Shown here one piece after another: positions 1-12,720 of a DNA stretch of 64,000 nt; the first letter of the stretch is position 1, and each line of letters starts with the position of its first letter. The notes beneath the pieces were generated by a model. That model had not been told where the DNA came from. It did no database searches and saw only the letters and a list, made by a program, of their open reading frames with translations. Source of the stretch: Calamus simplicifolius (lineage: Eukaryota; Streptophyta; Magnoliopsida; Arecales; Arecaceae); the NCBI GenBank assembly GCA_900491605.1, contig UESW01004234.1:820352-884351 (forward strand), written 5' to 3'. Both the position numbers and the translations under genes were made by a program.

Positions 1-1166
1 AAGAGAGAGAGTCGGGGGTGATTTGGAGGTGGTGGCAAAGGATAAGAAAGGCGCAAACGGTCCGAAGGGAGTTTGGGACCAGTTGAGCAGGAGTCAAAGA
101 GTAATAGTCCAAAAGGTTAATAAAAAAGGGATGAAAGGGTAGACGAAGGCCTAACCTAAGGAAAATCTCATAAACGGCCACTCTGCCGGGCCGGAAGGAG
201 ACCACCCTGTCATCGGGGTCGAAGGAAGAGCACGACATCTTGGGGTACCTGGTAACGGGCCCTAATTTTTGGCTAAGTCTTGATCTGTTACTGTGGAGGC
301 GGTCCCCTCTGGGGATTCCGCCCCCGCCCTCAAAGAGGCGCTAGGCGGTGCCGGCCGCCGCCTAGCGTCTCCTTGCTGGGGCCCGATCGATCACCGCCGA
401 GCGTCCGACCGATGCCTCCTCACTGGGCCCGACTGGCCGACGCCGAGCGTCCCCTTGCAGGAGCTCTGCCAGCAGTCGGTTGTTGGGACAAGAGAAGACG
501 GTCCTCCGGATCAGAGGACCATGAAGAAGAAGGAGATGAAGAGGCACGAAGCCTCGAGGGAGAAATACGGTTGTCAGAGGGAGCAGAAGAAGTCCATGAT
601 GGCGAGGAGGCCATGACAAAAGTTTGGGAAAGAGGAAGGAAGGATCAGGAAGGATGTAAGGCTAACCTGGAGAAAGAAATGGCGGGGGGCGATTCTCAGG
701 TTGCAGAGGGAGCAGAGGACCAGAGGAAGAAGATAACTGAAGCAAAATGATGAGTATTCAGCCTTCGCCCGGGTTTTGTCAAGTTTCAAATATTCCGCCT
801 CGATTTGCCAGCCATGCGGACTCTCGCTATAGGCTGGCCGCCTCAGCAGGCATCCGGCGCATGGAACAAACCGCCTCCAGCCAATGATGGGACACCGCTG
901 ATGCCAACACCATGATGGCAATGATGGCGGCCACTTTTTGCGAGTTTCAAAAGGACAACCCCACCTTGAGGGCGATCACGGTAGATCGGACGGACAGTAG
1001 CAACTGCCCCTTTATATCCCCCAAGTTGCCCGCGCTAAGTTATCGCAACATCCAGAGACATGTGTTTGGGAGCAGTTGGTAGTGGACGGGGATCAACCAC
1101 CAGGGAGGTGACACCCCTTTCGCTTCGCCATGATGGACCCACTCTGTCTCAGGGGCGAGGGAGCAT
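1..1166 (+). mobile_element. Internal 3' part of a Tat-type gypsy element
   Basis: The window starts inside a retrotransposon. The stretch leads into a purine-rich tract at about 1151-1166 (AGGGGCGAGGGAGCAT) placed directly before a recognisable LTR start, which is what a polypurine tract and 3' LTR look like. No reverse transcriptase or integrase motif is visible here. Open frames at 280-750 and nearby are GC-rich, lack family motifs and overlap on both strands, so I treat them as non-coding. Plant Tat elements often carry long 3' non-coding regions, which would fit. The 5' part of the element lies outside the window. Confidence 0.55.
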
Positions 1167-1986
1167 TGATATGGCTGATCTAGAACCGTCAGGGTTAACG
1201 GTAAAGGAGACTGACGGCGTCCCGCTTCGGCCCACCTCTGAGGCCAACCTCCGAGGCCCACCTCCGAGACCCGCTTCGGAGCCTTCAACCTCCGAGGCCC
1301 GCTTTGGCCTCCGAGGCATCCGTTATGGTCTGGCCCTTGGGACCCAGTAGCTTATAGCAACGGGCCACCTGGCACGCCACACGGCCCACTACTCGCCTGC
1401 TATGATGCGTCGCCATGCCTCATTAAGGCGTATGGTCCACCATGCGTCAAAACAGTACGTGGCCATACCCTGTTACGGCGTGCAACCCACTACTCGCCTG
1501 CGACTACGTATGTCCATATCCCATTACGGCATACGACTCACCACTCGCCTTGGCTGCATGCGGCCATACCTCTTAACGGCGCGTATCTGATGCAGTCGCG
1601 GCCACCGACTTGTAAGACTGTATTGGCGGGTGGCAAATCAAGTAGGACACCTCTGACGCACAGTAACGATACGACCTATCATTGTCAGCCCCTCCTTTTT
1701 GTCCGTTATCATACGGAGATATCAGGAAATTGATAACCTCCTGGAAGCATGGAGGGAGAGAGATCTTTGAATAGGTATAAAAGCTCACATTTACAACGAG
1801 GGAAGGATCATGAACCCTAACTCTCTAGCTTTCTTCTGCTAGCTAACTCTTGTCTGTTCCTGAGTGACTGACTTGAGCGTCGAAAGGTTCCCATCGGAAC
1901 ATCCGGTCTCGAGGACTTTTCTTGCAGGAGTCCAGTGAGGAGAACCTCATTTTCTGATGTTCAAGGAAGGTGACTCGGCTTCAACA
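1167..1986 (+). repeat. 3' LTR of a Tat-type gypsy element
   Basis: It begins TGATATGGCTGATC, matching the start of the solo LTR at 40791-41803 (minus) and of the gypsy LTRs at 15387 and 22308. A TATA motif (GGTATAAAAG) sits near 1773. The distal part carries the family block GAGCGTCGAAAGGTTCCC followed by ACTTTTCTTGCAGGAGTC, found in all four gypsy LTR families of this window. It ends near TTCAACA at about 1986. The exact end is uncertain by a few bases, and the 5' LTR and target duplication are outside the window. Confidence 0.65.
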
Positions 1987-4900
1987 ACAGTAATTATGTG
2001 CAATGCACTAAATGTTCAACATATTTCATAAATTGCCGGTTCTCTTGCATTATAGTTGTAATCTATTATTTTGTTTTGACCCGTTTTCTTTGGCTCTTGC
2101 TCTGTTATCGATTTCTTAATCAAAAGCTATACTTCTTTTTTTTTTCTCAAAAAAATTATCTCACAAATTTTTGTAGCGTTGTTTTGTAGCATGAATTTTT
2201 TTAATCAAATGCATATTTCCACACATTTTTGCTCAAGTTTGCAATGTCTTCGTGACAACAAAATTTATATGTTCTTTTTAACTCAGATAATTAGAGAAAA
2301 TAAAGGTCCTATTAAAGAGTAAAGCCAAGCAACTCAAGAAAAACTATATAATTGAAAGCATAGAGATGGTATCCATGGAAAAACATAAAGTTATATTATT
2401 TTATTGATAGACAAAAATTTATATGTAAAACTTTTTAAAAACAAAACAATTTGGTCACCAATAATCATTCATTTTTTATTTTTAACAACGTTTGGATTGA
2501 TCTCAATTTATATCCACCTTGCTCCTCATGCACATGCTTAACATTATACAACAATAAATGTTTAGGAGACAGAGCGTCGATCAATTTCAAAATATAACAA
2601 TAAATAGATTAATCTGAAATCAAATTATTTATTAATCAGATAAGAAATTTAAACTTAAACCTAATATGTTTATTATATAGGTTACATGGCATGATCGATA
2701 TAACCTATTTAATGATCAAAATGTATCTAGGTTGATATAAATGTAAAACCTGCGCGATCCATATAACCTGCATAATAATTTTAATTTTTAATTATTATAT
2801 TATATTTTTAATTTTAAGGATTAGAATTTTGAGTGATGAATTGTAATGATGTATTCATCTAATGTAATTTTAACTATCCCTAGTCCATTTTCATCCAAAC
2901 GTTGAATCTTATGTGATGATAAAATAATAATTAATTAAATAGTAACATTAACTTAGATAAAGGCCTCGTTATTAATCGATCAATTAGATAAATTGATTTA
3001 TTTAATAATTAAATTAATTTTAAGTTAATAAGTTAACCTAATCAATTTAATTTTAATCAGATTCCAAATATTCTTAATCTAAATTTATTGGTCTGTATCC
3101 AAAGATAAACAGGCTAGGCAAAACCACATCATCATCATCATTCAAGGATGCAGTGACTCCATCCATTAAAACACGTCCTATAAAACTTCGTTGCCGACGC
3201 CAGCACTAGTGATGGATGGGCCAACATAAAGTCTCTCAAAAGCCCATTAGAAGCCTATAAAAGTTCGTTGCCGACACCAGCACTAGTGATGGATGGGCCA
3301 ACATAAAGTCTCTCAAAAGCCCATTAGAAGCCCAGCCCCTGCCCTCGCAACAAATAAGACAGAGAATCCAGCCACGCCTGTGCTTGATAATTGTGGTCTC
3401 CATGCAAAAATTAAACGTACTATATATGTTTGGTAATTTCTTTACTAAATTTTTTAACAGGTAAAAATATAAAATTAATTTTTATATATTTATTTAAATT
3501 TTGGAATTATTGATTTTTTTTTTTAAGAAAGTATATGATTTTCGTCATCATAAAAATAATAATTATATTTTTTATAGAATTATATGATAAAAATTTTAAA
3601 AGTTTAAAAGTTTATTTATTTTGAAACCTTAGGTTTAAAAAAGTAGAATTAAAAGGAATAATTTTTTTTCATAAAAATAATTTTAATAAAATAAAACTTT
3701 CATAATGTAAGTGGTTTATTTGAATTCTTTTTTTAGAAGGATTTATTTCTTTTATATTCTTTTTTTAAAAAATTAATGTTCCCAAATCAATTATTTAAAA
3801 ATTTTTTATTTAACACAGTTATTTTATTTATCTATATATTTTTATAAAATATTACTGGAAATATATTTTTATGATATTATACTTATTTTTTATAAAAATA
3901 TCATGAAAATATAAAATTTATGATTTATGATAAAAAAAATTTTACAGTAGATTTTTATCAATGTGTCGTGATATGAAAATATTTTTACAATAAAAAGAAC
4001 GTTGCATTCATGGCATCAAAATTGAGGAATTTGCTATTTAATCCATCGGCACAGGTATATACCTACTAATACATGTCACCGGTATGATTGATAATTTTTA
4101 ATATAATTTTATAAATATCTCATGAGATGAAAATAATATTTTGATTAAAAGATATTATAAATATTTTGATTGATATTATAGATAAAATAATATTCTTCAT
4201 GCAATATTAAAGGAAAAGAATTAAATATAGACGCTTGATTAATGATCTATTTCCAAAATTTTTTCTATTTATTCTAAAAAAAATATTTTCTACGTATTAA
4301 AAAGAGGTAAAGTTGGAAGCAGGAGATGAATCTGGATGTAGACAATAGTGGAGAAGGGATTACGATGGTGGCCAGAAAAGAAACGCCCTCTCGGTTTGGA
4401 CGGGGAGGAGGGGAGAAGAAATAGTGTATTGAATCTTTGCGATAGCATACATTTGTTATTACTTATTACTGATATTCTTCTCTTAATCAGACGATAGCAA
4501 GTGATTAACTTGGCATTAAATATTATTGAATAAAGGCACACATATGGCATTAAATGAGCAAACTTTCTCAAGTTGACTATAATATATCTCAGGGTATCCG
4601 TCGATTTATATGATATAGAATATGGAGTTAGATTGACCGTCCGTTCGTTGATTCACTCTTTGGTGTTCCGGACCAATCACTCATATAATTAATCTCATCC
4701 CACATGGAATCTCTATTCTCTACTCTTGGGCAGCAGCCGTCAGCGCCAACGGCACGAAGGCGGGCTGAGGCTGCGCACGTGACATGCATGCCCCAATGAA
4801 AACCTTTTTTTTCTCCCCAAAATATCCTTCAACTGAAAGAGAGGCGACCGCAGTTCATGTGCCTTAAAGAAACCCTCTTGGAATTGACTCTTATTGACCA

Positions 4901-5112
4901 AATATACTCACCATTCCATTGCCACCAAAATTCCTTCTAACACACGGCCACCATTACTGACCAAATATAGTATCCAACAACTTATCATCGTGAGATGATG
5001 AGGGCATTTTATCATTCAGGTACTTGATTTCTATAATCCAACAAATAATAATCCAAGATTGACTCATTCCGTCGATTTCATTAAGCAGGGCTTTTCCTCA
5101 GAGCAAAGCCAT
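1987..5112. other. AT-rich intergenic DNA
   Basis: About 3.1 kb with no supportable gene. It is rich in A/T runs and short simple repeats, has only short open frames on either strand, and shows no protein or RNA motif I recognise. It separates the gypsy 3' LTR from the promoter region of the ALP1-like gene and contains one 77-bp tandem duplication, listed separately. Confidence 0.6.
3177..3330. repeat. 77-bp tandem duplication
   Basis: Two adjacent copies of a 77-bp unit starting CCTATAAAA and ending AGCCCATTAGAAG, at 3177-3253 and 3254-3330. They differ at only a couple of positions, for example CTTCG/GTTCG and GACGCC/GACACC. This looks like a recent local duplication in non-coding DNA. Confidence 0.85.
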
Positions 5113-5124
5113 TGTATAAAATGG
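5113..5124 (+). promoter_or_regulatory. Candidate TATA box of the ALP1-like gene
   Basis: TGTATAAAATGG is a good plant TATA match about 470 bp before the start codon at 5587. The intervening leader is pyrimidine-rich, as in many plant 5' UTRs. No transcript evidence is available, so the start site is inference. Confidence 0.4.
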
Positions 5125-5270
5125 CTTGGCTAAATACTTTATGCCAAGCAATTAATCTTATCATTTGATACTCATTCCTCATAACCATTTCCAATCCGCA
5201 CTCATCATCCATGAAGCCTTTCTCTGCATGCTGATAAAAGACCAACGCCGCCACGCCACCCGGAACTACG

Positions 5271-5272
<2 letters not shown>

Positions 5273-5309
<37 letters not shown>
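5273..5309 (+). repeat. CT microsatellite in the presumed 5' leader
   Basis: An uninterrupted (CT)n run of about 18 units on the plus strand, between the candidate TATA box and the coding start of the ALP1-like gene. CT/GA runs in 5' UTRs and core promoters are common in plants and are bound by GAGA-type (BBR/BPC) factors. Whether that happens here is inference. Confidence 0.8.
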
Positions 5310-5310
<1 letters not shown>

Positions 5311-5586
5311 GGTAACCATCCCTGCTTTCCTCTGTCGTTCTCTCTTTCTCTGTTACTAGCTTTGCTTTGCATGCTTCTTTTACCACAGGCTATATCCTCT
5401 CCAAACTGATCCCGTTTACCCTCCCTCCCTGCTGTTTTACCACAAGCAATTTGGGCAGAGAGTTTTGAGTCCTGGCTTTCTCTCCAGTCTCAATTCCTTT
5501 TCTATTCTTTGTTCTTTCCTGTGCTGACCGTCGGTGTGTTCTCCGAGTTGTAGATCGGGTGGGCGGTTGGTGGTGGAGGGGTGATC

Positions 5587-5719
5587 ATGGGGCCCATGAG
5601 GGGGTTCAGGAAGAGGAAGAGAGCCGAGAAGAGGGCCGAGAGGTGCGCCGCTGCTGTGTCGACGGCGATGGGACAGGGAACTGGTGATTGGTGGGATGAC
5701 TTCTCGACAAGGATCACAG
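5587..5719 (+). CDS. ALP1-like: ALP1-like domesticated Harbinger transposase, exon 1
   Basis: The first coding exon holds 44 codons plus one base. The ATG at 5587 opens a basic N-terminus (RKRKRAEKRAER) that could act as a nuclear localisation signal, followed by GDWWDDFSTRIT. The DWWD...F block matches the N-terminal WWDTF motif of Arabidopsis ALP1, just before its transposase-like region. The exon ends at CACAG|GTATAT, a good 5' splice site. Joining it to the acceptor at 35335-35336 restores a glycine codon across the junction and gives one continuous ALP1-like protein of 403 residues, close to the Arabidopsis length of about 396. If read through, the frame would stop at 5856 in intron sequence, so splicing is needed. 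I chose the ATG at 5587 because it is the first ATG in this frame after the CT-rich leader. Confidence 0.8.
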
Positions 5720-8700
5720 GTATATTTCTCTCTTCCTTCTTGTTCTTGTTTGCTCTTCTTTGTTATGGTTATCTTGTCTTGCTGTGCCACTGTTTTGTCT
5801 ACCTTTACCTCTTCCAATTAGTGGCGAAGAATGGTTGCCTTTGTATCCGTAGATGAGATCGCAGTTCATCGATTTCATGTATTTTGGTTTGTTAGATTTG
5901 GATATGTTATGCAACAGGTATTGTATGAGCACTGTATCGCAAATCTTAGTTTTTACTAACATTTAGGGTGATGGATTTCCATAACAGGGTTGGAAAGCAA
6001 GGAGCGATCTTCTTAGATTGCAATATGTTTGCATCCACGATGTTTATTAGGTTTTCATAGATGGGTTCACACGTTTAGGTGTAGTTCTTGGATCAAAAGT
6101 GTGATTTGAAGTCATATATGATGAGGTCACAGAGGGGGGATAATTTGGGTACTGATCTTCTACTCTAATGTTGCATTTTTCTGATAATGCAAATGCTTGT
6201 TACTTGGATTTGTTCGGGTTGTTCATGTTTAAACACTTCCTAATTTTCCAATTTTGTCAGACCTTAGAGTCATGTTTAATAGGTTGAATGATAATTATTG
6301 CAAAATTTCCCTTATTAGGTTTCTTTTTTTTTTTTTTTTGCAAGTGGGGGATGGCAGCTTACTAGGGTAGTGTTTGGATCTTAATGCCCATCATTCTTCA
6401 TGTGGATGCCATGACCTCTGTGGAGATTGTTTTGAAGGTTGCTTTTGCTCATAATGCTTGAACTGTTCAACATTGACCAAATCTTGAAGATATTGGGCCC
6501 AACCGCAGCAAATGACAGGACAAGGAGTTCACACTAGAATTGTTCATCTCTATTGGCATAAGCCACTGTTTCAGGGTGGGTTGAATGATAGTTGACATGA
6601 TAAGTGGCTTTATTCAAATGCTGTTTGCTCCACCAGATATCTGCAGGAGTACAACAAACTAACTTATCTTTCTTTCTTGTTCCTCTCGAATTTTGATTTA
6701 ATCAGTTTTCTTAATACTAAATGCGTCATTAGGTTATGATCAATCATGATCATGAATAAGCTTGCCTTTTTTCTTTGTCTTTTTTTTTTTCCGGTTTTAT
6801 GCTGCAGGGCCTTGTTTCTTATTCACATATCTCTTGAAACCATGGCTGATTTATTCATGTGTCAAAGATAAGTCTTCCAAATTTCTCTACAACCCTAGAA
6901 GTGAATGTTAATTTCAAAATGTGGAGGCAATCTTAAAAATCTCAAAACTAAAGATGCAAGAACAGTCTTGCGTAAGCATGATGACCTTTCAAGTATCATA
7001 GAGAGATGTTGGTAATAAGAAGAAATTGAAGAATAAGAAGACTTATGATGGAATGTTTTGCAAAATATTGATTTAGAAAATTGTTATATTTTAGATAAGT
7101 TACTTTAAGATCTGCTGTGATATAATAGCCAATCCTAAAAGCTACCAAATCTTAGAAATATAATAACCAATCCTGAAAGGTATCATCCTGCACCTAATGA
7201 CTAGCATTAATGTTTCTAGGAATTGACTAAATTTAATCAGAAAAATTGAAATGTAGGTTTCTTTTAGGTGATTTTCACTTAAATTAAGCTTCTTAGCCCT
7301 AGAAAGTAAAGGAATCAAATAAACAATTGAATGTTCCAAATTTTTTTGATAAGCCTGAACTGTGGAGCCTAATGTGTTCAATATGCATTAAGAAACAAAG
7401 TTCCTGTTTTTGTGACACACTCAGCCATCATATATTTTGCTATTTGAAGCCTGTCGTTGAGTGTATATTTTCATTCTCCTTTCATGCTTTCATTAGGAAT
7501 GAAGGAAGACCCAGGAAGCTTGGTTTTAGTTGGTAGCATCTAGCAGCCAGATGTTGAAACAAAACCATTCATGCTCTAACTGCCAAAGTGGTTACATGTT
7601 GCTTTTGTTCTGGATCCATAGGCATAAGGATGATTTTTGGTTGTTGGGAAGTTTGGATGTCTTGACCCTCTCACGGGAATACTACCCTGTAGTACATCCG
7701 TAGCCAATCTTACGTGGTTTTTGCACAAGGGATAAGCCTACATTACCTCATAATTCCTTCAACCTATACGCTACTTGTGTTCATTAAATCAAGCATAAAC
7801 TAGAATGCTGTGTGATAGAAAATTGTAGATAGGAATCTAGACTCTTTTCTTTCCAAGACACCATACAAACAATCTAATTTGTCATTTGATGAGAAAAGAT
7901 CCACATTAGTGCTCTCTATTGGCTTAGTTGAAGAGATGTTATTGTCCAGTTCTACTAAGTGAAAACTGAAAAGCTATGAGACTTTTTTCCCACCCCTGTC
8001 ACAAGGTCAATTGCTGTTTGTACTCTAAATTCTTTTTAAGACTATTTATGCCTTTTTGTTTTGAAAAAGTAGATGAACTTGCAGTATTACCTTTTTTTTC
8101 TAGTGAGCTATTTGAAGGGATTTACACCCAATTCTTTGTTTTGGCATCTTCTTGATAGTATCATTGACTTTGCGCTATTGGCATGCTATTTGTCAGTTCA
8201 GAAATGTCTTTTCTCCAAGTTTGTGCCCCGTACGATTTTCATGCTGATTCAACTATGGCTATCAAGAATATGTTTTGTTTGCTAGAAATTTTGTGTGGTC
8301 TTGCAGTTCTCTTTCTTTGTGTTGATATATGATTGTTGAAGACATTTACATGCAAATTTGTCTCAGCATCATCTTTGGTGTCATTTGTTTTGCCCTGCTA
8401 TCCATAGTTTGAGATAGGCCCTATATGCTTAGTTTATAGTTTGAGATAGGCCCTATATATGCTTAGTTTATGCCCTTTTCCTATACCATTTTGATGCTAT
8501 CTTTGCCTATGCTTGTCAAGATTATTTTCTCTTTACTAGAAATTTGTGTGATCCTACCATTCTTTTGCTTTGTGTTTATAGTATATGATTGTTGTTATTG
8601 TGATACTTCCATCTAAGTTTCGCTGTCTTCATATCGGACTTCGTACCGGTATCGCATTTTTACAGGATACTTGATATGTAGGTTGGTTAAGCATATCAAG

Positions 8701-9515
8701 ACTTGATATACATCGGTACCAAGTCTTTGCTCAGTGCCAGAATAATATGGTATGTCTGGTGGGGCAGTATGCATCAGTACAACATACCATGCTGCCACCA
8801 GTGTTGTCCTGAAATCTTTTTGGATGAATTCCCTTATGTCATTTTGCTTCTTCTTGTGTCTTGCCTTCTTTCTCAAGAAAAGAAAAGATCTTTTATAATT
8901 ATGGCAAAAGAGTAATTTTCAATCCCATCTTTGGTTAATACATCAAGCTGGTACCAAAATGGATCCCCAATACTTTGAGAGGCTTCACTGAAATCTTTAC
9001 ATTGTCAATGGTGACCATCTCTAGGGTCCTACAACTTGACAATAGGGCCGCTTTTCTGCAAACTCAATAATTCCTTTAATGGGCCATGATTCACAGCATT
9101 TTCTTCTCTTCCACCTCAATGTCGGGGAACAAAGCTTATTATCATTATTGATTTAGATGGTGACATTATTTATTGGTTAATATTATTTCCTTCCTTGAAT
9201 TTTCTTGAGATTCTTTCATAAGAACATGTTGTAAGGTATTTTCCTTCATGATATTTAGCAGCAAAAATAAGGAAAGCACTGACCCATTTTGTTCCATTGC
9301 CTTTTAAATTGCATAGGCCAGTGTACCAGTCATTATGTCTCATAGTGCTGTGGTGGTGCTTTAGCTTATTGTTTTATTTCCATTGTAGTATTGCAGCTTC
9401 CACTCCATTGTATTTGATAATCAATGCTCAATTAGTAGCCAACTTCATAAACTTTATCTATCAGAAGGAGAAAGGCTGGTTGGCTAACACATTTTTTTGC
9501 CAACATATCACCTGA
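5720..9515. other. Intron sequence without recognised element
   Basis: About 3.8 kb of moderately AT-rich intron between exon 1 and copia 1. There is a near-direct repeat at about 8407-8470 (two copies of TTTGAGATAGGCCCTATAT). At about 8625-8815 is a degenerate stretch of GGTACC/GATATC-type palindromic words resembling the MITE-like units at 23819 and 27526. No gene or RNA feature is supportable. Confidence 0.55.
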
Positions 9516-9520
9516 GTTTG

Positions 9521-10659
9521 TGTTGGTTGTGGCAGATGGTGGCTACCTAATTGATAAGACTGAGGCTAGAGTTATACTTTGTGTCCTTAAGACAATTTTG
9601 TCCCGCAATGGTGCTTACGGTCAGTATGACGATTGTCTCCCAGGATACAACAGTCTCCTTTTGATGAAAGCAGCACTACAATTCACCAAAAATTTTGAAC
9701 CAAGAATGCTACTTTCTTTTTAATGCACTATTGTTATACAACCCTTAGGAAAGTATGTAAATGCCTAAGAGAGGAGAAGGCTAGAATTGATTCGGATTAA
9801 ACTCAATTCGAAATGGAATGGATTGAATGAAAATGAGAGGGTATAGGGTCCTATTTATATGTTTTTAGGTGCCCTTTGGAAGCAACCCTATGAATTTAAT
9901 TTAAATTAAAATCTTTGATCGGATTTGATCAAAGGATGTGAGGATTAAGAGTTTATCACCCTTGATATGCCCATTAAACATCGTGATCTTCAGATCAGGC
10001 GATCAGATAAGCCTTTTCATGATCTGAAAGGTAGTTTCTCCGATCAGATAAGGCAATTTCACGATCGGATAAGTCATAGCGTGGTTATGATACATCTTTT
10101 TACGATCTCTTATCACAAAGGCTTAATCGGAGCGACGCCTTATCTTCAATCGTACGATCGGACGGATGCCTTATCACCAATCATAGGATCGAAGGAGCGT
10201 CTTATCACCAACGATTCTGTTGACTGGTCAACCGATGGGTGTGAGCCGTTGGATCGCGATCGCAATCGTGATTTGATCACCGCATCTCGACCCTTCATCC
10301 GATCGATCAATGATCAATTGATCTCAACCCCTTATCTTGATCCGATTAGTCTCCACCGTCGGATCCTCATGATCTAGAAAAAAATTAAAGCTCCTCAAGC
10401 TCCTTGCGATAATGCGCACATGCGAAGTGCAAAGTGCGCCTACAAAGCGCCCACTGCGCACTTCGCACACGCGCATGCGCGGAGCCTAAGGAACTTAAGC
10501 TTCAAGAAAGTGGTTTCTATATAAGTGAACCTTCCTTTCTTGATTTTTTCGATGTGGGACTAAATGTTCCCACAATTTTTCATTCACACATATAAGGAGG
10601 TAATGGGCTTTCAAGGCCCATTAGGGTATTCAAGGCCTATTTTGGCCCATTACCCAATA
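9521..10659 (-). repeat. 3' LTR of copia 1
   Basis: A 1,139-bp LTR. On the plus strand it reads TGTTGGTTGTGG at its left end and TTACCCAATA at its right end. A TATA motif in element orientation lies near 9865-9880 (plus strand CCTATTTATATG). It contains a segment of roughly 500 bp (about 9885-10425), rich in GATCGGAT/GATCAGAT words, that is absent from the other LTR. The rest aligns well with 15165-15386 plus 23212-23635. Confidence 0.9.
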
Positions 10660-11240
10660 ATTCCCCATATGAATGAAAATTCGACTTAGATCAAAGATCA
10701 TCAAAGATCAGCAAAGGCAAACCTTCACATAAAAGGATTTTAATGCAAATAAATATGCAAACACTAAAGAAAGTATAATAGGATGAAGTTGTATCAGGAT
10801 AAGTAGCCTGTGGCTTTGAACCTTCCTTAGTGAGTTGTTATCGAGTTTGCTTGCTAAAAAGTGAACATGATGTCTTGAACTTCTCAGTGTTTTGTGTAAA
10901 CTAAGACAATAACAATCATGCAACTTTTTCTCGAGCATTCTTTTGGTTCTCATGGTTGTTTCATTTTGGCCCCAAACAACTCTTGGTCTCATGAGTGCTT
11001 CAGAGAATTAAACCTTAAATTCTCATAGAATTGGCCCAGTTCACACTCACATAGGTGATTCTTATTAAGAGTATCCTGCTATACCCCACATGAATATTCA
11101 TGTCATAAGAATCATTAAAAGCAATGCTTATCCTAGTACCTTTAGCAGTAGCACCAGTTATCATAGGAATGAGTAGGATTGGACATCCTTAGTGCTTTCA
11201 AGTCTCTTCATAATTTAGTTGTCCCTTTTGAACCTAGATA
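10660..11240 (-). other. 3' non-coding region of copia 1
   Basis: It lies between the end of the RNase H region and the 3' LTR. No coding motif is seen. The minus-strand sequence next to the LTR is purine-rich in places and should include the polypurine tract, but I cannot pin it down. Confidence 0.5.
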
Positions 11241-11700
11241 TTGGGATCTTCAGTCAGCTAGGTTGGGTATCCACTATGAAGATTTTTCAGTTATAGGTTT
11301 TAAACCCATTCCTCTCGATAAACAATTTACTTGATCTCTTGGTAACCCCTTTGTTAATGGATCTGCTAGGTTTTTCTTTGACTGAATATAGTCAATAGAA
11401 ATTACACCAATTTCAAGTAACTGCTTAATGGTATTATGTCTGCGATGTATATGTCTAGACTTATCATTATACATCTTATTCTGTGCTCTGCAAATTGCCG
11501 ATTGACTATCACAATATATGCATATTGCAGACACAGGCTTTGGCCAACATGAAATATCTTCTAAAAGGTTTCGAAGCCATTCTGCTTTTTCAGCTGCCTT
11601 TTCTAAAGCAATAAACTCAGATTCCATAGTGGATTGAGCTATACATGTTTATTTAAAAGATTTCCATGACACAGCACCTCCTCCTAAGGTGAATATATAT
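11241..11700 (-). pseudogene. Copia 1 RNase H region
   Basis: The minus strand from about 11627 to 11274 encodes MESEFIALEKAAEKAEWLR, then IYCDSQSAICRAQNKMY and ADPLTKGLPRDQV, the conserved RNase H and C-terminal blocks of Ty1/copia pol. Directly upstream the frame has a TAA where family members usually have a glutamine codon before TCIAQSTMESEF, consistent with a C-to-T change. Part of a decayed polyprotein, not an independent gene. Confidence 0.85.
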
Positions 11701-12720
11701 CCACTTGTGGATTTTGTATTTTCTGTGTTAGATATCCAATTTATATTACTGTATCCTTATAGTACAGCTGGATATCTTGAATAATGTAGTCCATAACTTA
11801 GGGTATATCGCAAATATCTTAATACCCTTATTAGAGCTGTTCAATGATTTGGACCTGAATTACTTGTGAATCTGCTCAACTTATTGACAACATATGCTAT
11901 GTCAGGACGAGTGCAATTCATGACATACATTAAACTGCCAATTATACGTGAGTATTCCAATTGAGATATGGGTTCTCCAGTATACTTAGCCAAATGTAGA
12001 TTAACATCTATAGGTGTTTTCATCGGGCTAGTATCATACTTTTTAAACTTATTTAATATTTTCTCAATATAATGAGATTGAGATAATATTATTTTTTCAG
12101 ATGTTCTAGTGATTCAAATCCCTAGTATAATATCTGCAATACCCATATTTTTCATGTCAAAATGTTTGATTAACATTTTCTTTATCTGTTTAATCATTTC
12201 AGTATTACTACCAATGATTAACATGTCATCTACATATAAGCAGATTATCACATACCCTTCAGGCAGGGTTTTGGCATATATACATTTGTCACATTCATTT
12301 ATTTTGAATCCATTTGATAACATTATATTATCAAATTTTATATGCCATTGCTTAGGTGCTTGCTTTAATCCATATAAGGATTTAACAAGTCTACACACCT
12401 TCTTTTCTTGTCCTGGAACAATAAATCCCTCAGGTTGTTCCATGTATATTTCTTCATTTAATTCACCATTCAGAAAAGCAGTTTTAACATCCATTTGATG
12501 AATTTCAAGATTGTTAATGGCTGCAAAAGTGATTAACATTCTTATAGATGTTATTCTACTTACTGGTGAATAGGTATCAAAGAAGTCTATACCTTCTTTT
12601 TGTTTGAAGCCCTTAGCCACTAATCTGGCTTTATACTTGTCAATTGATCCATCAGCCTTTAGTTTTTTCTTAAAAATACAATCCAGGTATGATTATGCAT
12701 GATGGACTCAATTTCACTAT
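11701..12720 (-). pseudogene. Copia 1 reverse transcriptase
   Basis: The minus strand 12620-12114 encodes AKGFKQKEGIDFFDTYSPV, QMDVKTAFLNGELNEEIYM, SLYGLKQAPKQWH and ICLYVDDMLIIGSN, with the catalytic YVDD present. After a shift near 12110 the domain continues at 12023-11841 (SRIIGSLMYVMNCTRPDIAY). It is the standard copia reverse transcriptase, which copies element RNA into cDNA in virus-like particles. Broken by at least one frameshift and by stops on both sides. Confidence 0.88.

Noticed and set aside
280..750. 156-codon GC-rich frame near the window start
   Set aside because: No recognisable gag or pol block, and equally long frames exist on the opposite strand. It lies in the gypsy internal region before the polypurine tract.
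5165..5359. 64-codon frame in the leader of the ALP1-like gene
   Set aside because: Mostly a product of the CT repeat (Ser-Leu run). It could be an upstream ORF, but nothing supports translation.
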